The notes below the pieces were generated by a model. The model was not told the DNA's origin. It saw only the letters and a list, made by a program, of their open reading frames with translations, and did no database searches. Both the position numbers and the translations under genes were made by a program. A stretch of DNA of 64,000 bases from assembly GCF_024347135.1 (NCBI RefSeq), contig NZ_AP024907.1, forward strand, positions 3,401,001-3,465,000. Reading direction: 5' to 3'. Source of the stretch: Vibrio spartinae. GTDB lineage: Bacteria > Pseudomonadota > Gammaproteobacteria > Enterobacterales > Vibrionaceae. This document shows, one piece after another, positions 49,458 through 59,386 of the stretch (positions within the stretch are counted from its first letter, which is position 1; each line of letters begins with the position of its first letter).

Positions 49458-50552
49458 TCAGGACACGAGTTGCTTTTGCTGCTGAGAGAGCCAGTCAATC
49501 CAAGCAGACATTCCTTCACCGGTAGTGGCGGATATCTTGATCACTTGGATCTGCGGATTGATCTGGCGTGCATTCGCAATACAGGCTTCGACATCAAAAT
49601 CGACGTAGTCCAGCAGATCAATTTTATTCACCAGCATCAACTGAGACGCCGCGAACATATTCGGATACTTCAATGGCTTATCTTCCCCTTCAGTAACCGA
49701 TAAAATGGTGACTTTATGCTGTTCTCCCAGGTCAAAGCTCGCAGGACAAACTAAATTGCCGACATTTTCAATGAACAAAATACCGGATGTTTGCATGTCA
49801 AGCTGATGATAAGCACGGTGGATCATCTGAGCGTCCAGATGACAGCCTTTCCCTGTATTGACCTGAATCGCCGGTACATCTGTTGCCCGAATTCGGTTCG
49901 CATCCTGACTGGTCTGTTGATCTCCTTCAATCACTGCACATGAATAACTTGACTGCAACTGCTTCAACGTTTCTACCAAAAGTGTCGTCTTACCGGATCC
50001 CGGACTCGACATCAGATTCAAAACCAGTTGACCCTGTGCTTGAAAATGAGCTCGGTTCTCATCGGCGATGAGATCATTCTGGCTCAGAATATCTTGCTCC
50101 AGATGGATTAACTGACGCTGAGATACCCCGGTGACATGTGTTTGAGCCGCGCCCTGACCATAGTGAAGATCACCCTGCATCGTCACTGTCGGTTGATGAG
50201 GGTCTTCGTGGGGATGATGATGCGCTTCATGGCTGTGAGCTTCGTGGGGATGCGCTTCATGATGATGGAGCTCGTGGTGGTGGGGCTCGTGGTGGTGATG
50301 AGCACCAGCAGACTCATGCACCGTATTCATCTCTGACGACAACTCATCCTGATGTACATGATAATGAATATGATGATGAACATCGCCCTGATGGCGGTAA
50401 TGATGGTGAACGACCAACGGCTGAACTGTTGACGGTTCAGCATGTGTATGAGAATGGGAATGACCATGATGGTCATGATGGTCATGATGGTCATGATGGT
50501 CATGATGATGCTCGTCCAAGTGACTCTCGCCACAACCGCAAACACTACACAT
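49458..50552 (-). CDS. hypB: Hydrogenase nickel incorporation GTPase HypB with very long His-rich N-terminus
   Basis: A 364-aa GTPase that delivers nickel to the [NiFe] hydrogenase large subunit with HypA. It starts with the high-affinity nickel motif [10 protein letters not shown]. Residues 11-120 contain 46 histidines in several blocks ([28 protein letters not shown] and more). The G domain follows: P-loop [11 protein letters not shown] (about 182-192), [26 protein letters not shown] and NKIDLLDY. Most HypB proteins have far fewer histidines, so this one probably also stores nickel. It overlaps hypA by eight bases. Ribosome site AGAGG. Confidence 0.97.
   Translation of the reverse strand: MCSVCGCGESHLDEHHHDHHDHHDHHDHHGHSHSHTHAEPSTVQPLVVHHHYRHQGDVHHHIHYHVHQDELSSEMNTVHESAGAHHHHEPHHHELHHHEAHPHEAHSHEAHHHPHEDPHQPTVTMQGDLHYGQGAAQTHVTGVSQRQLIHLEQDILSQNDLIADENRAHFQAQGQLVLNLMSSPGSGKTTLLVETLKQLQSSYSCAVIEGDQQTSQDANRIRATDVPAIQVNTGKGCHLDAQMIHRAYHQLDMQTSGILFIENVGNLVCPASFDLGEQHKVTILSVTEGEDKPLKYPNMFAASQLMLVNKIDLLDYVDFDVEACIANARQINPQIQVIKISATTGEGMSAWIDWLSQQQKQLVS
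50465..50509. repeat. 9-bp tandem repeat in hypB coding the His/Asp tract
   Basis: Four exact copies of catgatggt (50465-50500) plus a variant fifth copy encode the repeating Asp-His-His unit of HypB. Such a repeat can expand or shrink by slippage in steps of three codons without breaking the frame. Confidence 0.85.
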
Positions 50553-50895
50553 AAGATTCTACCTCTATCGATTTAATTTTTAATTCTTGTCCGGTTTCAA
50601 CGATTAACTGGTATGAATGACACAACGGACAGCCGGTATAATGGGTCTCAATGTCAACTTGCTGTTGGCATACTTCACACCAAGCTGTGGCAGGAATCAT
50701 CTCCACCAAAAATTGTGCGCCTTCCGCCAAAGTCTCGCGACTCGCAAACTGCAGGCCGGTCAATAACGCATCCGGCTCAATACAAGACAGCACACCGATC
50801 CCCAAGGTCACCGTCGTCACCCGATGAGACTGGCGCTGATAGGCATGCTCGACGACAAGATCAATCGTTTTCAGACTCAGAGATAATTCATGCAT
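50545..50895 (-). CDS. hypA: Hydrogenase maturation nickel chaperone HypA
   Basis: A 116-aa protein starting MHELSLS, where His2 is the nickel ligand. Zinc-binding cysteines are in WCEVCQQQ (about 73-80) and GCPLCHSY (about 92-99). Start ATG 50895 has AGGAG at seven bases; five codons upstream have no support. It lies between hypE and hypB. Confidence 0.96.
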   Translation of the reverse strand: MHELSLSLKTIDLVVEHAYQRQSHRVTTVTLGIGVLSCIEPDALLTGLQFASRETLAEGAQFLVEMIPATAWCEVCQQQVDIETHYTGCPLCHSYQLIVETGQELKIKSIEVESYV

Positions 50896-50903
50896 GATGA
50901 CTC

Positions 50904-51905
50904 CTAGCAAATGCGCGGTAACAACTCACCGGCAGGAAAGTCAAGATAGCGCCGACTTCCCCACGCGGTATGCAAGACGGGTTTCGCCGGTGATAAAGAG
51001 ACCGCTTCGCCAATCACCGCGGCCTGTGAATGAAACTGATGCAAGATGTCGAGCGTCCGCTGCGCCTGCGTTGCAGGGACCGCAATGACAAACGTCCCTT
51101 CATTCGCCAAATCACAGGGCTCAAAGCCGCATAATTCACAGATTCCCCGTACGGCATCATCGACTGGAATTTGTGCTTCCTGAATCGCCAGTTGCAGTCC
51201 GCTACTCTGACACCACTCATTCAACACCGCAGACAGCCCCCCACGCGTTGCATCGCGCATCGCATGAATATCGATTGAATCCGCTAACAACGCCTCAACC
51301 ACCGGCCACAATACGGCACAGTCACTGATGATCGGGTGAGCAAGCCGCAATGATTCTCTGGCAGCCAGAATACAAGCACCGTGACAACCGATATCCCGGG
51401 AAACCAAAATTACATCTCCCGCCATAATCCGGTGAGCCGAGACATCCGCTTTTTGTATTGCACCAATCCCCGTGGTGTTGATGAATACCTTATCAGCCAT
51501 GCCTCTGGGCACGACTTTGGTATCGCCGCAGACGATCTGGGTCTGACCGACAGCAAGCTCTGTTGCCATGGCATCGACAATCGCCTCTAATTCGCTGATT
51601 AACGTGCCTTCTTCAATGATAAAACTACAACTCAGATAACTCGGTTTAGCCGCAACCATCGCCAAATCATTACAGGTGCCGGCAACTGCAAGTGTCCCGA
51701 TGTTACCACCGGCAAAAAAATGGGGAGAGACCGTGAAACTGTCGGTTGTCATGGCCAGCGGTGACGGGATGTTCAGGGTTGCAGCATCTTCAGCCTGATT
51801 AAGAATATCGTTACCAAACCGCTGCCAAAACAGATGCCGGATCAGGTGGTTCATCTCCACACCGCCGCCACCATGACTCAGTTGAACTGTCTGTTGTTTG
51901 TTCAT
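50904..51905 (-). CDS. hypE: Hydrogenase maturation protein HypE (cyanide ligand synthesis)
   Basis: A 333-aa ATP-dependent dehydratase that turns the carbamoyl group on its C-terminal cysteine into thiocyanate, the source of the iron cyanide ligands. It begins QLSHGGGGVEMNHLI and ends ELLPRIC, with the required terminal cysteine. MRDATRGGLSAVLNEW (about 221-236) is the AIRS/PurM-like segment. It lies 6 bases after hypD. Confidence 0.97.
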   Translation of the reverse strand: MNKQQTVQLSHGGGGVEMNHLIRHLFWQRFGNDILNQAEDAATLNIPSPLAMTTDSFTVSPHFFAGGNIGTLAVAGTCNDLAMVAAKPSYLSCSFIIEEGTLISELEAIVDAMATELAVGQTQIVCGDTKVVPRGMADKVFINTTGIGAIQKADVSAHRIMAGDVILVSRDIGCHGACILAARESLRLAHPIISDCAVLWPVVEALLADSIDIHAMRDATRGGLSAVLNEWCQSSGLQLAIQEAQIPVDDAVRGICELCGFEPCDLANEGTFVIAVPATQAQRTLDILHQFHSQAAVIGEAVSLSPAKPVLHTAWGSRRYLDFPAGELLPRIC

Positions 51906-51911
51906 GAATGA

Positions 51912-53066
51912 TTACTCCTGAGGCTCGGTATGAAAACCGGCATAGCGATAATAAGCATTACAAGCCCCTTCAGAGCTCACCATGCAACTCCCCATCGGCC
52001 GACTCGGTTGACAGGCTTTACCAAAGACTTTGCAATCCGTCGGACTGGCAAGCCCGCGTAAAATATCCCCACAGCGGCACGCTTTGTGATCCGGCACCGG
52101 GTCTTGTGGTAGCAGCGATGCAAATAACACTTCCGCATCCATGTCCGCATATTGTGCCCGGAGCTTCAAGGCCGACTGCGGAATATTCCCCAACCCACGC
52201 CAGTTGAATGCAGCCCGGATGTCGAAAATATCTGCGATACATGCCTGAGCAACCGCATTTCCCTCAAATGAAACCGCTCGTGTATATTGCGTCTGCAACG
52301 CCGGCTGACCACCCAACGCGAGTTCCACCAGCATCAGTACCGATTCCAAAACATCAACCGGCTCAAATCCGGCCACCACCACCGGGATGTGGTAATGCTC
52401 GACGATCGGTTGATAAATTTTTGCACCGGTGATCACGCTGACATGGGATGGGCCGAGAAATGCATTGACTCGAGTGAGTGAATCCGCCATGACCGCATTC
52501 ATTGCTGGAGGCACCAGTACATGATTAATATGAAAACAGAGATTGGTCAGTTGTAGACGTCGTGCTTGTTGCACTAAAACTGCGGTCATCGGGGTTGTGG
52601 TTTCAAAACCGATTGCGAAATAGACCACCTTCTGCTGCGGGTTTTGTTTCGCAATTTCAAGCACATCCATCGGGTCATAAATCGGCATAACCGAACCGCC
52701 ATTAGCCCGGCATTCCGCCAAAGACAGACGAGAGCCCGGAACCCGAATCATATCGCCTAAGGTCACCAGAATAACCCCTTCGGTTTGCGCCAGTATAATG
52801 GCATGATCAATCCGTTCTTTCGGCATGATACAGACCGGACACCCCGGTCCATGCACAAAATGTAAATTCTCGGGCAATAATTGCTGAATACCATATTTCA
52901 TAATGGTGTGCGTGTGCCCGCCACACACCTCCATCATGTAGAGCGGCTCCGGTAAATCACGCGCTTTATGTCGAATCTGTTCCGCCAAAGCGCGAATCAC
53001 TGCCGGTTGCCGAAAGCCCTGATACAAAGTCCGAGCCGAATCTATCACGGTTATCTCGTCATTCAT
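51912..53066 (-). CDS. hypD: Hydrogenase maturation protein HypD
   Basis: A 384-aa iron-sulfur protein on which the Fe(CN)2CO unit is assembled with HypC. Typical segments: MMEVCGGHTHTIMKYGI (about 44-60) and FVHGPGCPVCIMPKERI (about 70-86), YFAIGFETTTPMTA, and the C-terminal cysteines of the [4Fe-4S] cluster (CRCGDILRG, CKVFGKACQP). It lies 4 bases after hypC. Confidence 0.97.
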   Translation of the reverse strand: MNDEITVIDSARTLYQGFRQPAVIRALAEQIRHKARDLPEPLYMMEVCGGHTHTIMKYGIQQLLPENLHFVHGPGCPVCIMPKERIDHAIILAQTEGVILVTLGDMIRVPGSRLSLAECRANGGSVMPIYDPMDVLEIAKQNPQQKVVYFAIGFETTTPMTAVLVQQARRLQLTNLCFHINHVLVPPAMNAVMADSLTRVNAFLGPSHVSVITGAKIYQPIVEHYHIPVVVAGFEPVDVLESVLMLVELALGGQPALQTQYTRAVSFEGNAVAQACIADIFDIRAAFNWRGLGNIPQSALKLRAQYADMDAEVLFASLLPQDPVPDHKACRCGDILRGLASPTDCKVFGKACQPSRPMGSCMVSSEGACNAYYRYAGFHTEPQE

Positions 53067-53070
53067 CGCT

Positions 53071-53322
53071 TTACCCTAGCCACATGTCATCAGAACCAAC
53101 CTGACTGATCAGTTCGTGATAGGTTTGCAGACTTTCCTTTGCTTCTTGCTGATCAATTTTACTGATCGCAAATCCCACATGAATCAGTAAGTGTTCACCA
53201 ACCTGAATTGGTTCTGATATCAAGTGAGTACTAACCTCTCGCGCAACCCCTAATGTATCGACGACAGCGGTCATCTGTTCTTGATCGACACTGACAACAC
53301 TCGCGGGAATACATAAACACAT
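53071..53322 (-). CDS. hypC: Hydrogenase maturation chaperone HypC
   Basis: An 83-aa chaperone that carries the iron unit from HypD to the hydrogenase large subunit. It starts MCLCIPASVV; Cys2 is the key ligand, which decides the ATG at 53322 over an in-frame GTG one codon upstream. The segment HVGFAISKIDQQEAKESLQT is typical. First of the hypC-D-E-A-B run. Confidence 0.96.
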   Translation of the reverse strand: MCLCIPASVVSVDQEQMTAVVDTLGVAREVSTHLISEPIQVGEHLLIHVGFAISKIDQQEAKESLQTYHELISQVGSDDMWLG

Positions 53323-53390
53323 CACTCATTACTCTCTGCTGTCCGACCAATCAGTCACAAGGGCTGCCTGATCGGATAATTCTTGATTAC

Positions 53391-55670
53391 TCAGCACTGG
53401 TGAATGCCATACCAGAGCTGTCCCATCGCAATACCGCTATCATTGACTGGAACCATCTTGCCGCTATATATCGGCTGTTTGCTCTCATCCCAGTTGTGCC
53501 ACAAGACATCCATCAACAATCGATTCTGAAAAACGCCACCGCTGACAATCACCGGCAGTGATGGATAACGACGAGCCATCTGCTGAATCGCATCGGCTAA
53601 TGCTTCAATCAACCCCCGACAAGCGCCAGAAACCGCCTCTTGGCTCAGCCAAATTTTCGATTCAATCCCCCGAATCAACAGCGGTTGCCAATCCAATACC
53701 GAGGCCCCGTCTTCCCAGTTCATCTCCCACGGCGTATCAGCGTGCCCGGCTGTCATTGCTGCGGATTCCACCAGTAAACCACTTTCGCCGTCAAAATCAG
53801 GCCGCCCCAGCAATGCCCCTAAACAGGCCCACGCATCGAACAGTCGCCCGACAGAAGTACACAGTGGTGAGTGTTGACCGGACAGCCACAGTTGATGAAG
53901 GTTGAAAAAGTCATGTTCATGCCACGATTGAAAGGCCGGATGTGCCAGTGACTGAATGTCTTGCAGCGAATAACATTCAAGGAGCATCGCCAGAAGAATC
54001 CGGGCGGGCTCACGAATGGCCTGCTCTCCGCCAATCAAGCGAAACGGTCTTAAATGACCACAACGCTGATAGCCTTGGGTATCCGCCAGCAGAACTTCCC
54101 CACCCCAAACCGTGTCATCATTCCCCATTCCGGTGCCGTCAAATGCAACCCCTAATACGGGGCCGGTTAACTGATATTCCGCCATCACAGCCAGAATGTG
54201 GGCGTGATGATGTTGTACCTGTAAAAGACGGCCTGATTGTGCTTTAGCGGACTGGGTCGAAAAATATCCCGGATGATAATCACAAATCCACTGTGAAGGT
54301 TGACATTGATATAGATGTTGCAATAACGAAATCGTCTTTTCATACCGTTGTTGTGTATCCAGATCATCCAGATCACCGATATAGGGCGACACGATTGACT
54401 GTCCGGATACAGCCATGGCAATCGTCGATTTCTGCTGAGCGCCCATGGCCAAAACAGGCGCCCCCTGATAATCACTGTGATGGCTGAATGGTGCGTAACC
54501 TCTTGCCATCCGCAGCACCCGAATGGCGTGACCGGCCTGATGGACAATGCTATCGTCACAGGGATTGGCAATCGGCCGGTTATGATCCAACACGCCATCT
54601 AAAGCCTCGCCAAACAGGCACAACATGTCATCGCAGTCAGTCACTAATGGCATCCCGGAAAGATTACCGCTGGTCATGACGAGAATCGGCTCACGCCGGT
54701 AGTGACGATAGTGCTCAAATAGCAGATGATGTAACGGGGTATAAGGGAGCATCACGCCCAAATAAGGACTGTCGCACGAGACGTCTGGGACAAGCTGTGG
54801 ATGAGGGCGACGCTTCATCAGCACTATCGGGGCTGCACTGGCGGTCAATGCCTGCCATTCAGCTGATTCCCCAGTGACATATTGCATCGCGGTTTCAACA
54901 CAATCGACCATGACAGCAAAAGGTTTACGCTGCCGGTGCTTCATTTGGCGCAATTTCATGACACTTGCTGATAAGGTTGCATCACCAACCAGATGAAAGC
55001 CCCCAACGCCTTTCACGGCAATGACACCACCACGGCTGAGTATCTCGGCAGCATGTTCAAATACCTCATCATACCGGGTGGCCTGAGCACGCTGCGCATA
55101 ACGCAGAGAAACCCTCGGTCCACAATGGTGACAACTGGTAGGCTGCGCATGATAACGTCGATTGACCGGCTCTTGATAAGCCTGTAAACATGACGGGCAG
55201 AAATCAAATGCTTTCATTGAGGTGTTTGCCCGATCATAAGGCAGTTGCTCAATAATCGAATATCTGGGACCACAATGGGTACAGTTGATAAATGGATAAT
55301 GATAATAAGGAGAGTCTTCATCATTCATTTCAGACAAACACTCAGGACAGATCGATTGATCCGGAGCAACACTGACAGCGACATGTGTCTCATGCTGACT
55401 CGAATGAATGGTAAATCCTTGTGTGCGCCCCAAATGTTGGCGCGAACAGACAACCTCATCAACCCGGGCAAGCCGGGGCGGGCGTTCATGCAGCGCCCGC
55501 ACAAACAGATCAAGTGCCTCTTTGCGTCCCTGAACGTCAATTTTGACGCCTGCAGAGCTATTCATCACCCAGCCGGATAAATGATGCTGAACCGCAAGTT
55601 GATAGACAAAGGGGCGGAAACCGACCCCTTGAACAACACCGGAGACACAAATAAAATATCGTTCATTCAT
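53391..55670 (-). CDS. hypF: Carbamoyltransferase HypF
   Basis: A 759-aa multi-domain enzyme that uses carbamoyl phosphate to carbamoylate HypE. Domains in order: acylphosphatase-like (SGVVQGVGFRPFVYQLA, about 9-25), two zinc fingers (CPECLSEM with CTHCGPR; CPSCLQAY with CHHCGPR), a YrdC-like domain (IAVKGVGGFHLVGDA) and a Kae1-like C-terminal part (QHHHAHILAVMAEYQL; FDGTGMGNDDTVWGGE). The ATG at 55670 puts the acylphosphatase motif at the usual distance. Length is normal. Confidence 0.96.
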   Translation of the reverse strand: MNERYFICVSGVVQGVGFRPFVYQLAVQHHLSGWVMNSSAGVKIDVQGRKEALDLFVRALHERPPRLARVDEVVCSRQHLGRTQGFTIHSSQHETHVAVSVAPDQSICPECLSEMNDEDSPYYHYPFINCTHCGPRYSIIEQLPYDRANTSMKAFDFCPSCLQAYQEPVNRRYHAQPTSCHHCGPRVSLRYAQRAQATRYDEVFEHAAEILSRGGVIAVKGVGGFHLVGDATLSASVMKLRQMKHRQRKPFAVMVDCVETAMQYVTGESAEWQALTASAAPIVLMKRRPHPQLVPDVSCDSPYLGVMLPYTPLHHLLFEHYRHYRREPILVMTSGNLSGMPLVTDCDDMLCLFGEALDGVLDHNRPIANPCDDSIVHQAGHAIRVLRMARGYAPFSHHSDYQGAPVLAMGAQQKSTIAMAVSGQSIVSPYIGDLDDLDTQQRYEKTISLLQHLYQCQPSQWICDYHPGYFSTQSAKAQSGRLLQVQHHHAHILAVMAEYQLTGPVLGVAFDGTGMGNDDTVWGGEVLLADTQGYQRCGHLRPFRLIGGEQAIREPARILLAMLLECYSLQDIQSLAHPAFQSWHEHDFFNLHQLWLSGQHSPLCTSVGRLFDAWACLGALLGRPDFDGESGLLVESAAMTAGHADTPWEMNWEDGASVLDWQPLLIRGIESKIWLSQEAVSGACRGLIEALADAIQQMARRYPSLPVIVSGGVFQNRLLMDVLWHNWDESKQPIYSGKMVPVNDSGIAMGQLWYGIHQC

Positions 55671-55758
55671 GGCGCAACCAGCCCTGAGAACAGAAGACAC
55701 GCGAGCGCAAAGCGCGCTCACTGAAAACACATTCTCACAGAATAAAATACTTGCTCAC

Positions 55759-56337
55759 TCAAGAGAGTAGAAACGAACCACCCAGCATGGCAACAATCGC
55801 ACCGAGCACTTTGACCAAGCGGCCGCTGGCTGAAAAACGCAAAACAGCGCTGCCAAGTACGATCCCCGTCATATGTAACACAAAAGTAGAAAGCACAAAG
55901 CCACTGAAATAAGCCAATGCATGGCTGTTGAACGGCATCTCGGCACCGTGTGCCATGCCATGAAATACCGCAAATGCCATGACTAAAACCGTGACCAACT
56001 GATGAGAAACCTGCACACTACGCCAAAGCAAAATGCCCATCACAACCACACTGAGCCCGATATACAGTTCGACGCTTGGTATGACCAAACCAGACACCCC
56101 TAAAATGCCACCAACAATCATCAATAAGATGAAAGAAAGCGGCATCTGCCAACGACTTCTTCCCCCAAATAAAGCCGCCAAGATACCAACACTGATCATC
56201 ACACTAAGATGATCGACACCAGTCAGTGGATGCAAGATGCCACTTTCAAAACCATGATCTCCCCCATGACCGGAGTGTGCGAATGCCAATGGAGAAAACA
56301 AAACCAGTAACCCGAGGAGTAAATTCTTTATTTTCAT
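55759..56337 (-). CDS. HupE/UreJ-family nickel (metal) permease
   Basis: A 192-aa protein with a signal-like N-terminus (LLLGLLVLFSPLAFA), then HSGHGGDHGFESGILHPLTG and VDHLSVMISVGILAALFGGR, the HupE/UreJ signature whose histidines and aspartate bind metal, and five or six helices. Members import nickel for hydrogenase or urease. It sits between fdhD and hypF, fitting nickel supply for the [NiFe] enzyme. Confidence 0.92.
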   Translation of the reverse strand: MKIKNLLLGLLVLFSPLAFAHSGHGGDHGFESGILHPLTGVDHLSVMISVGILAALFGGRSRWQMPLSFILLMIVGGILGVSGLVIPSVELYIGLSVVVMGILLWRSVQVSHQLVTVLVMAFAVFHGMAHGAEMPFNSHALAYFSGFVLSTFVLHMTGIVLGSAVLRFSASGRLVKVLGAIVAMLGGSFLLS

Positions 56338-56372
56338 GTTTATCTCTTATCTAAGACTAAATATATTCCCAA

Positions 56373-57200
56373 CTATTGATTCAACCCGAGAATCCTTTCT
56401 GCGTGCGTATAAATATTGGCTTGTCCCGGACGGCAATAACCACACAACGTGACATTGAGACGCTCCGCTAAATCAACCGCCATATCAGTCGCGGCAGAGA
56501 TAGCACATAAAATCTCAACCCCGCCGGCTGCGGCTTTTTGCACCATTTCAAAGCTGGCTCGGCTCGTGACCAATACCACCCCTTTTTGTTTATGATGCCT
56601 GGTAACCCACCCGATTAATTTATCGAGCGCAATATGCCGTCCGACATCTTCAAATGATGCTTCCAACTCACCGTGTGTATTCATATAAGCCGCCGCATGA
56701 CAGGAGCCGGTCAGTTGATTCAGTTGTTGGCTCTGTTTCAAACGATCTAAAGCATCATCCAATTTCTGCAAATGAAATGTTGTATGGCTTTCCAGTGGTG
56801 TCTGTACACGACAAACATGAGTCAATTGGTCCGTACCACAAAGACCGCATCCGGTCATTCCCGCCATCGTACGCCGTTTTTCCTGAAGACGACCGATACA
56901 GCGATTGGCAATATCGATCGAGAGCGTGATGCCATCAGCACTCATCTGAATATTGATATCATGAATATCACGATCATGGTCAATGATGCCTTCTGTCAGC
57001 GAAAAACCAACAGCAAACATATCCAGATCTCTGGGGGTACACATCATAACGGTGTAAGCGACTCCGTTATATTCCAAAGCGACCGGCACTTCCTGAATCA
57101 GCGTATCATCAACCAGATGGCACTGACGATCCTGCCGATAACGAACAATTTTTTTATGACTGACAGAATCAATATTCTGTACCGTGAAAGATTCATTCAT
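56373..57200 (-). CDS. fdhD: Formate dehydrogenase accessory sulfurtransferase FdhD
   Basis: A 275-aa protein that passes sulfur from IscS to the molybdenum cofactor of formate dehydrogenase. The conserved cysteines are in GMTGCGLCGTDQ (about 112-123). FEDVGRHIALDKLIGW (about 178-193) and VVLVTSRASFEMVQKAAAGG are family segments. The gene sits between fhlA (14 bases) and hupE, in reach of the fdhF it would serve. Confidence 0.95.
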   Translation of the reverse strand: MNESFTVQNIDSVSHKKIVRYRQDRQCHLVDDTLIQEVPVALEYNGVAYTVMMCTPRDLDMFAVGFSLTEGIIDHDRDIHDINIQMSADGITLSIDIANRCIGRLQEKRRTMAGMTGCGLCGTDQLTHVCRVQTPLESHTTFHLQKLDDALDRLKQSQQLNQLTGSCHAAAYMNTHGELEASFEDVGRHIALDKLIGWVTRHHKQKGVVLVTSRASFEMVQKAAAGGVEILCAISAATDMAVDLAERLNVTLCGYCRPGQANIYTHAERILGLNQ

Positions 57201-57214
57201 AGGTCAATCCTGAT

Positions 57215-59296
57215 TCATGACGAGGTTGATTCAGTCTCAGGCAAATAGTCCTTGCTGCTAATCCCCATCCGTTGCATTCGTGACAGTAATGTGGTCCTTT
57301 TTAAACCAAGCTTTGCAGCCGCACCACGCGCGCCAGCGACAATACCATTACTTTCTTTCAGCGCTTGAATCACCGTATCACGATTTATTTCAATCGTATC
57401 GGTTTTCTCTTGATGAGCCGCCGAGACATGCTCCTGTTGCTGCGGTTCAGCTTTCGGAACTTCCAAACCTAATTTCACTAACTCGTCCAGTGGAACATTC
57501 AGCACATCACCGCGCGTTAAAATCACGGATCGCTCAATAAAGTTACGTAACTGTCTGACATTACCCGGCCAAGAAAACGCGGTCAGTGCTCGCATCGTTT
57601 CATTGGTGATCGCGGTAATATGTTTCCCCATTTGCTTGGCAATCACCCGAGTAAAATGCTTCACCAATAAGGGGATATCTTCCGGCCGCTGACGCAGCGG
57701 CGGGATTTCTATCGGAAAAATATTCAACCGATAATACAGGTCATTGCGAAACGTTTTTTCCTGAGCCATAGAGAGTAAATCGGCATTGGTTGCAACCACG
57801 ATCCGCACATCAACCTGAATCAACTGGTTTTTCCCAACCCGCTCAATTTCATTTTCCTGCAACACCCGCAACAACTTCGGTTGTAACGCCAACGGCATAT
57901 CACCGATTTCATCTAAAAACAGCGTCCCTTGATGCGCCTGCTCAAAACGTCCTACCCGCTGATGTACAGCCCCGGTAAACGCACCACGCTCATGGCCGAA
58001 AAGCTCACTCTCAAATAAACCTTCCGGCACCGCGGCACAGTTCATTTTCACCATCCGTTTTTGGCTACGCCGACTCATCTTATGAATCGCCCGGGCAACC
58101 AGTTCTTTGCCCGTCCCGGTCTCACCCAGAATCAAAACCGTACTATCACAATCAGCCACCATCGCAACCTGATCAAGCACTCGGTTCATCGCCTCACTCT
58201 GACTGATAATATCGTCAAAAATACGCTGCTTCTCATCTTTTGACTCAATCGCAATGTATTCACTTTTAGGCAGCACTTTCGTATGCGTCTCATGCACACT
58301 TAAGCTATGCATGGCCATCGCGACCCGCGCAGCCATTTGCTGAAGCAAGTCGAGATCGCGTGCCACATTTTGATCTTTCTTATGCAGCATATAGACAATG
58401 TATCCGACACGATTGGTACGGAATACCATGGGAATCACGATCAGTTGTTCGATATCTTCTGCAAACTCAATTGCATTCTTCTGAAAAAATAATGGCCTTA
58501 AATCATCGCCCTGAATTAATACAGGAGAATAAGGATCTTTCGTGTTCTGAAACGCACTGTCATCACTAAAAAAATGGCAATGATGATGAATGTCGCCCTG
58601 AATCAGATCACTGGTGTACTGTATGTAATGCCCTTGATAAGGTTCAATCAGTGCTAAATGATGCATCGCAAAATGTTGGTTCAGACAACGGAGCAAAGAA
58701 TTGAGCAATGTTTCTTTACTATTTTGGCTGATAACCGCATTCGTGACGTCCACCAGAATATGATAGTTATCTCGCTCATGGCTCAGCTGCTGAGCCATAT
58801 TTGACGCTAATTCATGCTCAACAACATGCGCAATGAAAGAGACGAGAATACTACTGACCATGCGAAACTGCTTTTCGCCATCTTCCATATGACTCAGCTT
58901 AGGATTGATGAATTCAATCACTCCCAATTGCTGACTGACCGTGTTCAGCGGCATTTTGCAATAATGGTCGATGTCCCGGTAAGCCGGATGATCAGCGAAA
59001 TGGGGATAGTAATAAGCAAAGCCATCACGATCGAGTTCATAGACGCCATCATCATAAGACTGATGATATAAACCAATCTCTTGCGGATGAAATGTCTCAT
59101 GCTGAACTTGCCGATCGCTATCAACATAGTAAAGGAGCAATTCATCAGAAACTTCTCGATGCAGGATTATATTCATCCGCTCGACTTGCAGAAATGAACA
59201 TTCATCTTCATTTAGAAATTTCAATAAGTCAGACATATCGTGGATCGATAGCATGGCTTGTGAAAAGTTCATCAACTCTTGAGCAATTCTATTCAT
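57215..59296 (-). CDS. fhlA: Sigma54-dependent formate hydrogenlyase activator FhlA
   Basis: A 693-aa enhancer-binding protein. The first 340 residues contain two GAF-like sensory regions, which in E. coli FhlA bind formate. The AAA+ domain follows: Walker A GETGTGKE (391-398), GAFTGA loop for sigma54 contact (438-443), Walker B FLDEIGD (460-466). A Fis-type helix-turn-helix closes the protein (GARGAAAKLGLKRTTLLSRM, about 660-680). It should activate the hydN-fdhF and hyc promoters when formate accumulates. It is encoded inside the regulon, 90 bases after fdhF. Confidence 0.95.
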   Translation of the reverse strand: MNRIAQELMNFSQAMLSIHDMSDLLKFLNEDECSFLQVERMNIILHREVSDELLLYYVDSDRQVQHETFHPQEIGLYHQSYDDGVYELDRDGFAYYYPHFADHPAYRDIDHYCKMPLNTVSQQLGVIEFINPKLSHMEDGEKQFRMVSSILVSFIAHVVEHELASNMAQQLSHERDNYHILVDVTNAVISQNSKETLLNSLLRCLNQHFAMHHLALIEPYQGHYIQYTSDLIQGDIHHHCHFFSDDSAFQNTKDPYSPVLIQGDDLRPLFFQKNAIEFAEDIEQLIVIPMVFRTNRVGYIVYMLHKKDQNVARDLDLLQQMAARVAMAMHSLSVHETHTKVLPKSEYIAIESKDEKQRIFDDIISQSEAMNRVLDQVAMVADCDSTVLILGETGTGKELVARAIHKMSRRSQKRMVKMNCAAVPEGLFESELFGHERGAFTGAVHQRVGRFEQAHQGTLFLDEIGDMPLALQPKLLRVLQENEIERVGKNQLIQVDVRIVVATNADLLSMAQEKTFRNDLYYRLNIFPIEIPPLRQRPEDIPLLVKHFTRVIAKQMGKHITAITNETMRALTAFSWPGNVRQLRNFIERSVILTRGDVLNVPLDELVKLGLEVPKAEPQQQEHVSAAHQEKTDTIEINRDTVIQALKESNGIVAGARGAAAKLGLKRTTLLSRMQRMGISSKDYLPETESTSS

Positions 59297-59318
59297 AATC
59301 AGTCACAACTCAATCAAA

Positions 59319-59373
59319 GGCTCTTTACACCAGATGAATACATACAGAACATTGTACACATACATAAAGAGCC
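59319..59373. repeat. Widely spaced inverted repeat between fdhF and fhlA
   Basis: Arms ggctcttta (59319-59327) and taaagagcc (59365-59373), perfect over 9 bp with 37 bases between them. It fills the gap after fdhF on the minus strand. It could form a long-loop hairpin acting as a weak terminator or processing site; no T run follows, so function is uncertain. Confidence 0.4.
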
Positions 59374-59386
59374 CATATTGATCTAA

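Noticed and set aside
50465..50509. Short direct repeats as a CRISPR array
   Set aside because: Units are 9 bp with no spacers and lie within the HypB coding sequence.
50138..50554. Long plus-strand ORF opposite hypB
   Set aside because: It is the mirror of the repetitive histidine codons; the hypB frame carries all family motifs.
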